DNA of 18,561 nt, from contig SFSZ01000016.1 in NCBI GenBank assembly GCA_004563275.1, forward strand, positions 1 to 18,561. Reading direction: 5' to 3'. A program made the translations under genes and the position numbers. Source of the DNA: a bacterium (GTDB lineage Bacteria > Bacillota_I > Bacilli_A > RF39 > UBA660). Positions within the stretch are counted from its first letter, which is position 1; each line of letters begins with the position of its first letter. This document shows positions 1 through 6,163 of the stretch, in pieces. The notes under the pieces are model-generated. The model was given only the letters and a program-made list of their open reading frames with translations. It did not search any database and was not told where the DNA came from.

Positions 1-34
1 TATAATTATTTCTATATAAATTTATAAATGTTAC
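1..34 (-). CDS. IS3-family transposase OrfB, first codons only (partial)
   Basis: From the end of orfA the -1 frame stays open to the window edge and reads VTFINLYRNNY, which resembles the N-terminus of IS3-family OrfB proteins (K-V/I-x-F-I patterns before the DDE integrase core). The +1 frame hits a stop within this stretch. The A-run before the orfA stop is AAAAAG rather than the stronger AAAAAAG, so frameshifting may be inefficient. The catalytic DDE region is outside the window. The call depends on position and a short match. Confidence 0.5.
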
Positions 35-324
35 TTTTTCTCTCGTTGTGCCTTGAGGAAGGCCTGGTATTTTTTTAATATTTCATATCTTTCTTTCCAG
101 TCTTCTTTTGTTAAATCCTTCTCCTTAGGTCTACCATTTCTTTTTATAGATTTGACACTACCTGTATTTCTATATTTTCTGACCATATTATATACAGTTT
201 TTCTACTAATTCCATATTTATTACCTACATCTTGTAGAGAACCATTTCCAGATAAATAACAATTAACAATACTTTCTCTTTCTATATCACTAAATTTATG
301 AAACTTTTGTCCCTTTGAAGCCAT
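31..324 (-). CDS. IS3-family transposase OrfA (helix-turn-helix protein)
   Basis: A 97-residue DNA-binding subunit that recognises the element ends and, fused to OrfB by -1 frameshifting, forms the transposase. Residues about 10-55 form a helix-turn-helix (motif near VGNKYGISRKTVYNMVRKY), followed by a basic GRPK stretch and the helical tail ERYEILKKYQAFLKAQR that is typical of this OrfA group. The start at 324 is chosen because AGGAGGTG lies 7 bases upstream; a longer reading up to 360 would bury that site inside the gene. The frame stops at 31-33 directly after an A-rich stretch (GAGAAAAAG) at the expected frameshift position. An OrfB continuation is open in the -1 frame. Confidence 0.85.
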   Translation of the reverse strand: MASKGQKFHKFSDIERESIVNCYLSGNGSLQDVGNKYGISRKTVYNMVRKYRNTGSVKSIKRNGRPKEKDLTKEDWKERYEILKKYQAFLKAQREKK

Positions 325-350
325 AAGAAAACACCTCCTTTCGGAAGTGT

Positions 351-379
351 ATTCTATCATTTTTTATTTGAACTGTCTT
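351..379 (-). promoter_or_regulatory. Promoter of the IS orfA
   Basis: On the minus strand AAGACA (374-379) is followed by 17 bases and TAGAAT (351-356). The -10 differs from consensus at one position and the -35 at two. It lies between the terminal repeat and the orfA ribosome binding site, as expected for an element-encoded promoter. Confidence 0.5.
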
Positions 380-389
380 TTTTTATGAT

Positions 390-413
390 GTCTACTCTAA
401 GGGGTGCAATTCA
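390..413 (-). repeat. Terminal inverted repeat (left end) of the IS3-family element
   Basis: Read on the minus strand, this 24-base stretch starts TGAATTGCACCCCTTAGAG. The TG terminus and the CACCCC core are the usual form of IS3-family ends. It sits about 65 bases upstream of orfA. Its partner is outside the window, so the exact boundary (413) is inferred from the TG terminus. Confidence 0.65.
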
Positions 414-427
414 AAACGAATGTCTTT

Positions 428-1048
428 TTAAAATTTACGATATAAACCAATCGCTTTGCCTAAAATAGTACATGTAGGTAATATAATAGGGGCCATTGTA
501 TCATTTTCTGGTTGTAATCTAATATGATCTTCTTCTTTATAAAAAGTCTTTAAAGTAACTTCATTTTCCATTGTCATAGCTACAACAATATCACCATTTC
601 TTGCAACTCTTTGTTTTTGAATAATAACAATGTCACCATCAAATATACCAGCATTAATCATACTTTCACCCGAAACCTTTAAAGTAAAAATGGTTTCTTT
701 AGCTGGAATTAAACTAGCTGGTAAAGTAAAAAATTCATTAGGATTTTCAATTGCTTCAATTGGAGTACCAGCTGTAACTTTACCTAAAAGAGGAACCTTA
801 ACTAATTCTTCATTCTTAGGCATAAATTCATTTTCACCATTAACTTCAATAGTTCTAAATTTAGATTTAGTTTTAGAAATAGCACCTTTAAGTTCTAATT
901 GTTTTAAATGAGTGTGAACAGTAGCAGGACTAGATAAACCTAAACCAGCACATATTTCTCTAACAGATGGTGGAAAACCATACTGTACAATATATTTTTT
1001 AATAAATGTTAATACTTCTTTTTGTTTTTTAGTTAGCTTTTCATTCAT
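428..1048 (-). CDS. lexA: LexA repressor, SOS response
   Basis: Transcriptional repressor of the SOS regulon that cleaves itself when RecA filaments form on damaged DNA. The 206-residue length is normal for the family. Residues 1-65 form the winged helix DNA-binding domain (KKQKEVLTFI; PPSVREICAGLGLSSPATVHTHL). The autocleavage site is Ala93-Gly94 in VTAGTP, and the catalytic dyad is Ser129 (GESM) and Lys167 (VTLKTF). The S24-like peptidase fold fills residues 84-206. The start is fixed by AGGAGGC 7 bases upstream. A divergent small membrane-protein gene shares the control region, and both promoters carry LexA-type sites. An IS element begins 14 bases after the stop with no terminator visible between them. 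Confidence 0.97.
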   Translation of the reverse strand: MNEKLTKKQKEVLTFIKKYIVQYGFPPSVREICAGLGLSSPATVHTHLKQLELKGAISKTKSKFRTIEVNGENEFMPKNEELVKVPLLGKVTAGTPIEAIENPNEFFTLPASLIPAKETIFTLKVSGESMINAGIFDGDIVIIQKQRVARNGDIVVAMTMENEVTLKTFYKEEDHIRLQPENDTMAPIILPTCTILGKAIGLYRKF

Positions 1049-1068
1049 TTAACATGCCTCCTATATTG

Positions 1069-1097
1069 ATATTAACACACGAACTGTAAAAAGTCAA
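1069..1097 (-). promoter_or_regulatory. lexA promoter
   Basis: On the minus strand TTGACT (1092-1097) is followed by exactly 17 bases and TAATAT (1069-1074), about 20 bases before the lexA start codon. The -35 overlaps the imperfect LexA-like palindrome at 1095-1108, which would allow autoregulation. Confidence 0.65.
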
Positions 1098-1108
1098 ACA
1101 TTTGTTTC
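1095..1108. promoter_or_regulatory. Weak LexA-like operator overlapping the lexA -35
   Basis: CAAACATTTGTTTC is a near-palindrome with the AAC-N4-GTT core of the Gram-positive SOS box (CGAAC-N4-GTTCG), with three mismatches in the outer bases. It overlaps the -35 of lexA, and its centre lies 30 bp from the centre of the strong box at 1125-1138, close to three helical turns. Binding is inferred, not shown. Confidence 0.4.
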
Positions 1109-1117
1109 TAAAATGTA

Positions 1118-1147
1118 TTGACTACGAATAATTGTTCGTGATATTAT
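1118..1147 (+). promoter_or_regulatory. SOS-regulated promoter of the 48-residue membrane protein gene
   Basis: TTGACT (1118-1123) and TATTAT (1142-1147) are separated by 18 bases, and the spacer contains the LexA box at 1125-1138. LexA bound there would block RNA polymerase directly. The promoter drives the small gene starting at 1173. Confidence 0.7.
1125..1138. promoter_or_regulatory. LexA box (SOS operator)
   Basis: CGAATAATTGTTCG matches the Gram-positive LexA consensus CGAAC-N4-GTTCG with a single mismatch (T for C at position 5). It fills the spacer between the -35 and -10 of the promoter facing away from lexA. Confidence 0.85.
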
Positions 1148-1172
1148 AAATGTGCAGTAAGGAGATGTTGTT

Positions 1173-1319
1173 ATGATAACAAAATTAAATGATTATAAAG
1201 GAGTGATTATTTTCTATATCCTCCTTGCATTAATCTTAATGGGAATGGGCATGCGTAATAAACAAATTGATGCTCATTCTTCTAATCAATTTAGCCAATA
1301 TTATCAAATTAATTATTAA
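1173..1319 (+). CDS. Small SOS-inducible single-pass membrane protein
   Basis: A 48-residue protein starting MITKLNDYKG. A hydrophobic segment at about residues 10-27 (VIIFYILLALILMGMGM) is followed by a short polar tail (residues 28-48) rich in Asn, Gln, Ser and Tyr. AAGGAGATG 8 bases upstream supports the start. The promoter contains a LexA box, and the gene is divergent from lexA. In Bacillus and Staphylococcus this position holds yneA or sosA, cell-division inhibitors made during the SOS response. This protein is shorter than either, and it has no LysM domain. The role as a division inhibitor is inferred from position, regulation and topology, not from sequence similarity. Confidence 0.7.
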   Translation: MITKLNDYKGVIIFYILLALILMGMGMRNKQIDAHSSNQFSQYYQINY

Positions 1320-1333
1320 TATTAATTATTTTG

Positions 1334-1342
1334 TGTTATAAT
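1334..1342 (+). promoter_or_regulatory. Extended -10 promoter of miaB
   Basis: TGTTATAAT is an ideal extended -10 with no convincing -35. Transcription would start near 1349, leaving a short leader that carries a GGTGGTGA ribosome site before the ATG at 1365. Confidence 0.65.
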
Positions 1343-1364
1343 CAGTTACGTGGTGGTGATTGAT

Positions 1365-2771
1365 ATGCATTTACCTAATATGCTTGATGCAAAAAAAAGA
1401 AATCAAGAAAAAGTAAATTACATATATGAAACAAGAGAAAGTAATGATATTTTTGCTGGTAAAAAATATTATATTAAAACTTATGGATGTCAAATGAACG
1501 TTCATGATTCTGAAGAAATTAAAAGCTTAATTGAAAACTTAGGTTATACTGAAACTGATAATTATGAAGAAAGTGATTTAATTATTTTAAATACTTGTGC
1601 TATCAGAGAAAATGCTCATGATAAAGTATTTGGTTTTCTTGGTAGATGTAAACATTTAAAGAAAACAAATAAAAATTTAATTATTGGTTTATGCGGTTGT
1701 ATGGCACAAGAAGAGAGTGTAGTATCAGAAATAAGAGAAAAACATCCATATATAGATATAGTATTTGGTACTCATAATATGAATGAATTACCTAAAATGT
1801 TAACTGAATTTACTGGAAAACAAGATATTGAAATCTATAGTAAAGAAGGCGACGTTATTGAATTTGGTAACCTATATAAAAGAGATTCAAAAATATCAGC
1901 TTGGGTAAACATTATGTATGGTTGTGATAAGTTCTGTACATACTGCATTGTTCCTTATACTAGAGGAAAACAAAGAAGCCGAAAAAGTGAAGATATCTTA
2001 AAAGAAGTAAAAGAATTAAAACAGCAAGGATATAAAGAAATAACTCTTTTAGGTCAAAATGTTAATGCTTATGGTAAAGACTTAGATAATGAAATTGAAT
2101 TTAGTAAATTATTAGAACAAGTAAGTGATATTGGCATTGAAAGAATTAGATTTGTCACATCACATCCTTGGGATTTTACCGATTCAATGATAGACGTTAT
2201 TGCTGCAAGAGATAACATTATGCCATATATTCATTTACCTTTACAAAGTGGTTCAGATCGCATCTTAAAATTAATGGGTAGAAGATACACTAAAGAAGAA
2301 TATTTAACCCTATTTAATAAAATTAGAACTAAAGTAAAAAATGCCAGTATTACAACCGATATTATCGTTGGATTCCCAGGCGAAACTGAAGAAGACTTTA
2401 AAGAAACCTTAGATGTAGTTGATAAATGTCACTATGATGGTGCCTTTACTTTTATCTTCTCACCAAGAGAAGGAACTCCAGCTTCTAAAATGACTGATGA
2501 AACACCTTTAAGTGAAAAAGAAGAAAGACTTCAAAGATTAAATGAAAAAATAAATGCATACTCAAAAGAAAGCAATGAAAGAATGCTTAATACAATTCAA
2601 AAAGTCCTTATAACTGGAGTAAGTGAAAAAGATTCAAACAAAGTATGTGGATATACTGAAAATATGAAATTAGTTAATGTTGAAGCTGATAAAAATACAA
2701 TTGGTCAAATTATAGATGTTAAAATAACCGAAGCTAAAAGCTTTAGTTTAGATGGAATTATTTCAAAATAA
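1365..2771 (+). CDS. miaB: tRNA-2-methylthio-N6-dimethylallyladenosine synthase MiaB
   Basis: Radical SAM methylthiotransferase that adds the methylthio group to i6A37 of tRNAs reading UNN codons. This reading gives 468 residues, the usual size. The N-terminal domain (about 35-150) has the three auxiliary-cluster cysteines C42 (YGCQMN), C78 (NTCAIREN) and C112 (CGCMAQE). The radical SAM cluster is C187, C191 and C194 in GCDKFCTYC. The last ~65 residues form the TRAM RNA-binding domain. The frame is open back to a GTG at 1350, but the promoter -10 at 1337-1342 makes that codon the transcript start, so ATG 1365 with GGTGGTGA upstream is preferred. Confidence 0.96.
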   Translation: MHLPNMLDAKKRNQEKVNYIYETRESNDIFAGKKYYIKTYGCQMNVHDSEEIKSLIENLGYTETDNYEESDLIILNTCAIRENAHDKVFGFLGRCKHLKKTNKNLIIGLCGCMAQEESVVSEIREKHPYIDIVFGTHNMNELPKMLTEFTGKQDIEIYSKEGDVIEFGNLYKRDSKISAWVNIMYGCDKFCTYCIVPYTRGKQRSRKSEDILKEVKELKQQGYKEITLLGQNVNAYGKDLDNEIEFSKLLEQVSDIGIERIRFVTSHPWDFTDSMIDVIAARDNIMPYIHLPLQSGSDRILKLMGRRYTKEEYLTLFNKIRTKVKNASITTDIIVGFPGETEEDFKETLDVVDKCHYDGAFTFIFSPREGTPASKMTDETPLSEKEERLQRLNEKINAYSKESNERMLNTIQKVLITGVSEKDSNKVCGYTENMKLVNVEADKNTIGQIIDVKITEAKSFSLDGIISK

Positions 2772-2795
2772 TTCCTTTTATTTTACCTGTAATTT

Positions 2796-2804
2796 TGTTA
2801 TAAT
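2796..2804 (+). promoter_or_regulatory. Extended -10 promoter of the unknown-scpA-scpB operon
   Basis: TGTTATAAT, preceded by TTT and without a good -35, lies 27 bases before the start codon at 2831. The same nonamer stands before miaB and tRNA-Gln. Confidence 0.65.
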
Positions 2805-2830
2805 TAATTAGAATATGTGGAGGAATTTAT

Positions 2831-3466
2831 ATGAAAGATAATAATCAAAATAATAATAACTCACAACCAATAGTTTTAGGAGAATTAAAAAAAGAAAAAT
2901 CAAGTAAACCGTTTCTAGCAATAATCATATTTGCTTTATTACTAGGAACTTGCTTTGGTTTACCATATATAAAAGAATATTTAAATACAGAAAATAATAG
3001 TGTTACTGATTTTTATCGAAAATACATCAAAAAATATTTTGAAAAAGATACAACCAATACCCCAAATACTCCAAGTGATAATCAAACAACTGAGCCAGTA
3101 ATAAACAAATACACATGTACCATTGAAACAACAACAACATACAACGAAAAAATCGAATATACTTATATATTTACTGATAATAAATTAACAAGTATTAATG
3201 AAGTAAAAACATCTTCAAAAACAACTGATGAAACCATTAACACTCAAATAAAAACAACATATCAAACCTTATCAGATCAAATAAAAAAATTAACTAACTG
3301 TACATCAACATTAAATGAAACAGATACTTCAATTGAATTAACTAACATCTTAGATTTAAATAATGCCGATTTATCATTAGTAAATAATGAAAATTATTTT
3401 AATAATCAAACTGACGCTGAAACAATCAAATTAAATTTAACCAACAAAGGATATACTTGCTCATGA
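2831..3466 (+). CDS. Membrane-anchored protein of unknown function, coupled to scpA
   Basis: A 211-residue protein not recognised with confidence. Residues 1-27 are polar (an Asn/Gln-rich start, then Lys-rich), residues 28-46 form one transmembrane helix, and the rest is a Thr/Asn-rich outer region. Residues 72-92 look like a flexible linker, and 93-211 look like a small beta-rich domain (repeated YTCTIETTTTY-type strands) with cysteines at 96, 157 and 210. C41 sits in LLGTC, a poor lipobox because of Thr at -1, so a membrane anchor is more likely than a lipoprotein. GTGGAGGA lies 8 bases before the ATG. Its TGA overlaps the scpA ATG (ATGA), implying translational coupling. The outer domain faintly recalls DUF1307/YehR lipoproteins, a weak comparison. 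Confidence 0.75.
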   Translation: MKDNNQNNNNSQPIVLGELKKEKSSKPFLAIIIFALLLGTCFGLPYIKEYLNTENNSVTDFYRKYIKKYFEKDTTNTPNTPSDNQTTEPVINKYTCTIETTTTYNEKIEYTYIFTDNKLTSINEVKTSSKTTDETINTQIKTTYQTLSDQIKKLTNCTSTLNETDTSIELTNILDLNNADLSLVNNENYFNNQTDAETIKLNLTNKGYTCS

Positions 3467-4176
3467 ATATAGAAGTAAATGATTTTAATGGTCCACTAGA
3501 TCTTTTATTACATTTGATAAAGACCAGCAAAATGGACATTTATGATATAGATATAAAAGTAATAACAAAAGAATATATAGATTATATTAACAATAATAAA
3601 GAATTAACTATTGATGCTTGCAGTGAATATTTAGTTATGGCATCCGAGTTAATTCATTTAAAAAGCAAACAATTATTAAATAAAAATAATGAAGAAGAAG
3701 AAACTGAATATGAAATTAACAACGAAGAAGAATTAAGAAACCGTTTACTTGAATATCAAAAGATTAAAGAAATGGCTTCAGATTTTAGAGAACTTGAAAC
3801 TAAAAGAGGTAATGTTTATACAAAATTACCAGAAAATCTAAACGAATTTAGAAAAAATAAAGAATTAAATAGTGACATTACATTAGATGATTTATTATCA
3901 GCTTTTGAAGAATTCTTAAAAAGAAAAAGATTAGAAGAACCACTTAATACTAAAGTAACCAAAAGAGAATTAAGTGTTGAAGAAAGAATTAAATCAATTA
4001 GACAAATAATTAAAGTAAAAGGTAAAGTAAATTTTCTAGATTTATTTGATGATATTTCAAAACCATATGTAATAATCACATTTTTAAGTATTTTAAACAT
4101 GACAAAAAATAAAGAAATAAAATTAAGTCAAACAAATAACTTTGGTGAAATATATATAGAAGGAAGTACATTATGA
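3463..4176 (+). CDS. scpA: Segregation and condensation protein A (kleisin)
   Basis: Kleisin subunit that bridges the heads of the SMC dimer and, with ScpB, builds the condensin-like complex for chromosome compaction and segregation. The protein is 237 residues. The signature FNGPLDLLLHLI at the N-terminus, the helical SMC-binding region (about 15-90) and a C-terminal winged helix (about 165-237, SVEERIKSIRQIIK) agree with the family. ATG 3463 overlaps the previous stop codon (ATGA). An in-frame TTG at 3457 lies closer to the AAAGGA site (5 bases against 11) and could be the real start. The scpB start again overlaps the end of this gene. Confidence 0.95.
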   Translation: MNIEVNDFNGPLDLLLHLIKTSKMDIYDIDIKVITKEYIDYINNNKELTIDACSEYLVMASELIHLKSKQLLNKNNEEEETEYEINNEEELRNRLLEYQKIKEMASDFRELETKRGNVYTKLPENLNEFRKNKELNSDITLDDLLSAFEEFLKRKRLEEPLNTKVTKRELSVEERIKSIRQIIKVKGKVNFLDLFDDISKPYVIITFLSILNMTKNKEIKLSQTNNFGEIYIEGSTL

Positions 4177-4730
4177 AAAAATTAGGGATTTTGGAAGGAT
4201 TATTATTTGTAGTAGGAGATGAAGGCTTAAGTTTAAATTCCATTTGTGAAATAATGGATATCGATGAACTAGAAGCCAAAAAACTACTTACCGGCTTAAA
4301 AGAAAAATATGAAAAAGAAGATAGTGGAATTAAAATAAGTTATTTAGGTGATGCTTTTAAATTAACTACTAAACCTGAACATAAAGAATTTTATCAAAAA
4401 TTAGTAGAAACCCCTGAATCAAATACCTTAAGTCCAGTTGCACTAGAGACATTAGCAATCATTGCTTATAATGGACCATTAACTAGATTAGAAATAGATG
4501 AAATGAGAGGAGTTTCAACATCTTATACATTAAGAAAACTACTAGCAAGAGATTTAATTAAAGTATGTGGAAAATCAGATTTACCAGGTAAACCCAATCT
4601 TTATACTATTACCAACACATTCCTAGATTATTTTGGATTAGCAACTTTAAATGATTTACCCAAATTTGAATCACTTGCTCATGAAGACGAAGAAGAACTT
4701 TATACAACAATATTTAAAGAAAATGAATAG
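4173..4730 (+). CDS. scpB: Segregation and condensation protein B
   Basis: Kleisin-associated partner that dimerises and clamps ScpA in the SMC complex. It is 185 residues, close to the usual size. Two winged helix domains are visible: about 1-80 (KLGILEGLLFVVGDEGLS) and about 85-160, with the family hallmark LSPVALETLAIIAYNGPLTRLEIDEMRG and the following VSTSYTLRKLLARDLIKVCG. The ATG overlaps the scpA stop (ATGA) and is preceded by AGAAGGAAG. It is the last gene of the operon. No clear terminator lies between it and the tRNA-Leu promoter, so read-through into the tRNA is possible. Confidence 0.95.
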   Translation: MKKLGILEGLLFVVGDEGLSLNSICEIMDIDELEAKKLLTGLKEKYEKEDSGIKISYLGDAFKLTTKPEHKEFYQKLVETPESNTLSPVALETLAIIAYNGPLTRLEIDEMRGVSTSYTLRKLLARDLIKVCGKSDLPGKPNLYTITNTFLDYFGLATLNDLPKFESLAHEDEEELYTTIFKENE

Positions 4731-4745
4731 ATTAATCTAAAAGTA

Positions 4746-4754
4746 TGATATAAT
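4746..4754 (+). promoter_or_regulatory. Extended -10 promoter of tRNA-Leu
   Basis: TGATATAAT lies directly before the tRNA, placing the transcript start within a few bases of the mature 5' end (4763). No good -35 is seen. Confidence 0.6.
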
Positions 4755-4762
4755 CTATTTAT

Positions 4763-4847
4763 GCCCATGTGGTGGAATTGGTAGACACGTTGGACTCAAA
4801 ATCCAATGAAGCAATTCGTGAGGGTTCGAGTCCCTCCATGGGCACCA
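4763..4847 (+). tRNA. tRNA-Leu(CAA)
   Basis: An 85-nt type II tRNA. The acceptor GCCCATG (4763-4769) pairs with CATGGGC (4837-4843), then discriminator A and an encoded CCA. The anticodon arm is TTGGA-CTCAAAA-TCCAA with anticodon CAA, which reads UUG. The long variable arm (TGAAGCAATTCGTGA) and the T arm GAGGG-TTCGAGT-CCCTC are intact. Mobile-element debris begins soon after its 3' end. Confidence 0.95.
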
Positions 4848-4888
4848 GTGACGAATCTGTTCGAACTATTCGAACTTTATATATAAAT

Positions 4889-4914
4889 ATCAACTCAATT
4901 TGGGTTGATTTTTT
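4889..4914 (+). terminator. Rho-independent terminator after tRNA-Leu
   Basis: ATCAACTC (4889-4896) pairs with GGGTTGAT (4902-4909), with one G-T pair and the loop AATTT, followed by six T. It ends the tRNA-Leu transcript before the ORF at 4955. Confidence 0.8.
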
Positions 4915-4954
4915 CGTTATATGAAAAATCATCCTACTAGGAAAGGATGCGCTT

Positions 4955-5227
4955 ATGATAAATATTATTAAGCAAGAAATTACAATTGAAGAATCTTTAA
5001 GACAAAGATTAGAGTTTATTTGTGAGTTTTCACATACTACTCTTACTTTTATCAATGGTTTTATTCATAAGGTAGATAAAACTAATCTATCTTATGTAGA
5101 ACCACATAAGATAATTATTAAAGGTACAACATTTCTTGCTTTTAATTATTCTAATGAGATTTATATTAAGAATTTATCCCAAAAGATTAAACTATCAGAG
5201 TTAGAAGATTATTTAAAAAGTATTTAA
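4955..5227 (+). CDS. Small protein, possibly YolD-like
   Basis: A 90-residue soluble protein with no transmembrane segment. After a helical start it has alternating strands, INGFIHKVDK...KIIIKGTTFLAFNYSNEIYIKNL, recalling the G-x-I-x-x-I-D and FDDI motifs of YolD-like proteins. These are common on phages and integrative elements. The match is distant and I am not sure of it. AAAGGA lies 8 bases before the ATG and is enclosed in a short hairpin, CATCCT (4930-4935) with AGGATG (4944-4949), which could limit translation. It stands between the tRNA-Leu terminator and other element remnants, so it is probably part of the same inserted material. Confidence 0.55.
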   Translation: MINIIKQEITIEESLRQRLEFICEFSHTTLTFINGFIHKVDKTNLSYVEPHKIIIKGTTFLAFNYSNEIYIKNLSQKIKLSELEDYLKSI

Positions 5228-5307
5228 TTTGACAAGAATTGACATTTCTTTAAAAAGTGATTGAATGTTTATCAAGAGAATTTATGTCTATTTAAGGGGG
5301 TAAATAG

Positions 5308-5364
5308 ATGTTTAAGAAGATATTTTATAATTATTTAGATTTTAAGAGGTGTCAGCGGTATTAA
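5308..5364 (+). CDS. Leader peptide of a lost or decayed resistance/mobile module
   Basis: An 18-residue reading frame, MFKKIFYNYLDFKRCQRY, preceded by AAGGGGG 7 bases upstream. Its stop codon is the last codon of the inner arm of the hairpin at 5347-5392, so a ribosome translating it would melt the stem. This is the layout of attenuator leader peptides, such as those before ribosome-protection tetracycline resistance genes. No resistance gene follows; a recombinase-derived pseudogene does. Two TTGACA hexamers lie upstream at 5229 and 5239, but no good -10 fits either. The ORF is supported by its ribosome site and its hairpin, not by homology. Confidence 0.5.
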   Translation: MFKKIFYNYLDFKRCQRY

Positions 5365-5392
5365 GCACTTTAATACTTTTGACGCCTTTTTT
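5347..5392 (+). terminator. Two-part hairpin with T-run: attenuator/terminator
   Basis: Outer stem AGGTGTCA (5347-5354) with TGACGCCT (5380-5387, one G-T pair). Inner stem GTATTAA (5358-5364) with TTAATAC (5370-5376), loop GCACT. Six T follow (5387-5392). The leader peptide at 5308-5364 ends inside the left arm, so formation can depend on translation. Confidence 0.8.
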
Positions 5393-5398
5393 CTTTGA

Positions 5399-6108
<710 letters not shown>

Positions 6109-6124
6109 TAAAAACGTTAAAAAA

Positions 6125-6135
6125 TATAGTATAAT
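6125..6135 (+). promoter_or_regulatory. -10 element before the 488-residue unknown gene
   Basis: TATAGTATAAT contains a perfect TATAAT (6130-6135) about 28 bases before the start codon. No -35 is evident. The same TATAGTATAAT precedes tRNA-Thr at 18011-18021. Confidence 0.5.
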
Positions 6136-6163
6136 ATATTTAATTGAAGGAGTGGTTTTGAAA

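Larger units (their letters stand above)
1..413 (-). mobile_element. IS3-family insertion sequence, 5' part only
   Basis: The left end of an insertion sequence enters from the window edge. It carries a terminal inverted repeat at 390-413, a promoter, orfA at 31-324 and the first codons of orfB in the -1 frame. Its outer end lies only 14 bases past the lexA stop codon. The right end and the target duplication lie outside the window, so intactness cannot be judged. Family assignment rests on the OrfA sequence, the TG-starting terminus and the -1 arrangement of the two frames. Confidence 0.85.

Noticed and set aside
53..259. Plus-strand ORF of 68 codons opposite the IS orfA
   Set aside because: It is antisense to a clear helix-turn-helix gene, its hydrophobic content comes from the complement of Lys/Asn codons, and it has no ribosome site.
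2951..2955. Lipoprotein signal at C41 of the membrane-anchored protein
   Set aside because: LLGTC has Thr at -1, which is unusual for signal peptidase II, and the long polar N-terminus of 27 residues does not look like a lipoprotein signal.
3816..4279. Minus-strand ORFs opposite scpA and scpB
   Set aside because: Both are shadows of well-supported genes, with compositions typical of antisense A/T-rich sequence.
4852..4876. CGAAT-CT-GTTCG and TTCGAACTA/TTCGAACTT repeats behind tRNA-Leu, similar to LexA half-sites
   Set aside because: The half-site spacing is 2 rather than 4 bases and the second pair is direct, so it does not meet the LexA box pattern. It may be a recombination remnant, but nothing supports that firmly.
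4759..5055. Minus-strand ORF of 98 codons across tRNA-Leu
   Set aside because: It overlaps the tRNA, and part of its translation is the familiar false peptide read antisense through tRNA genes.
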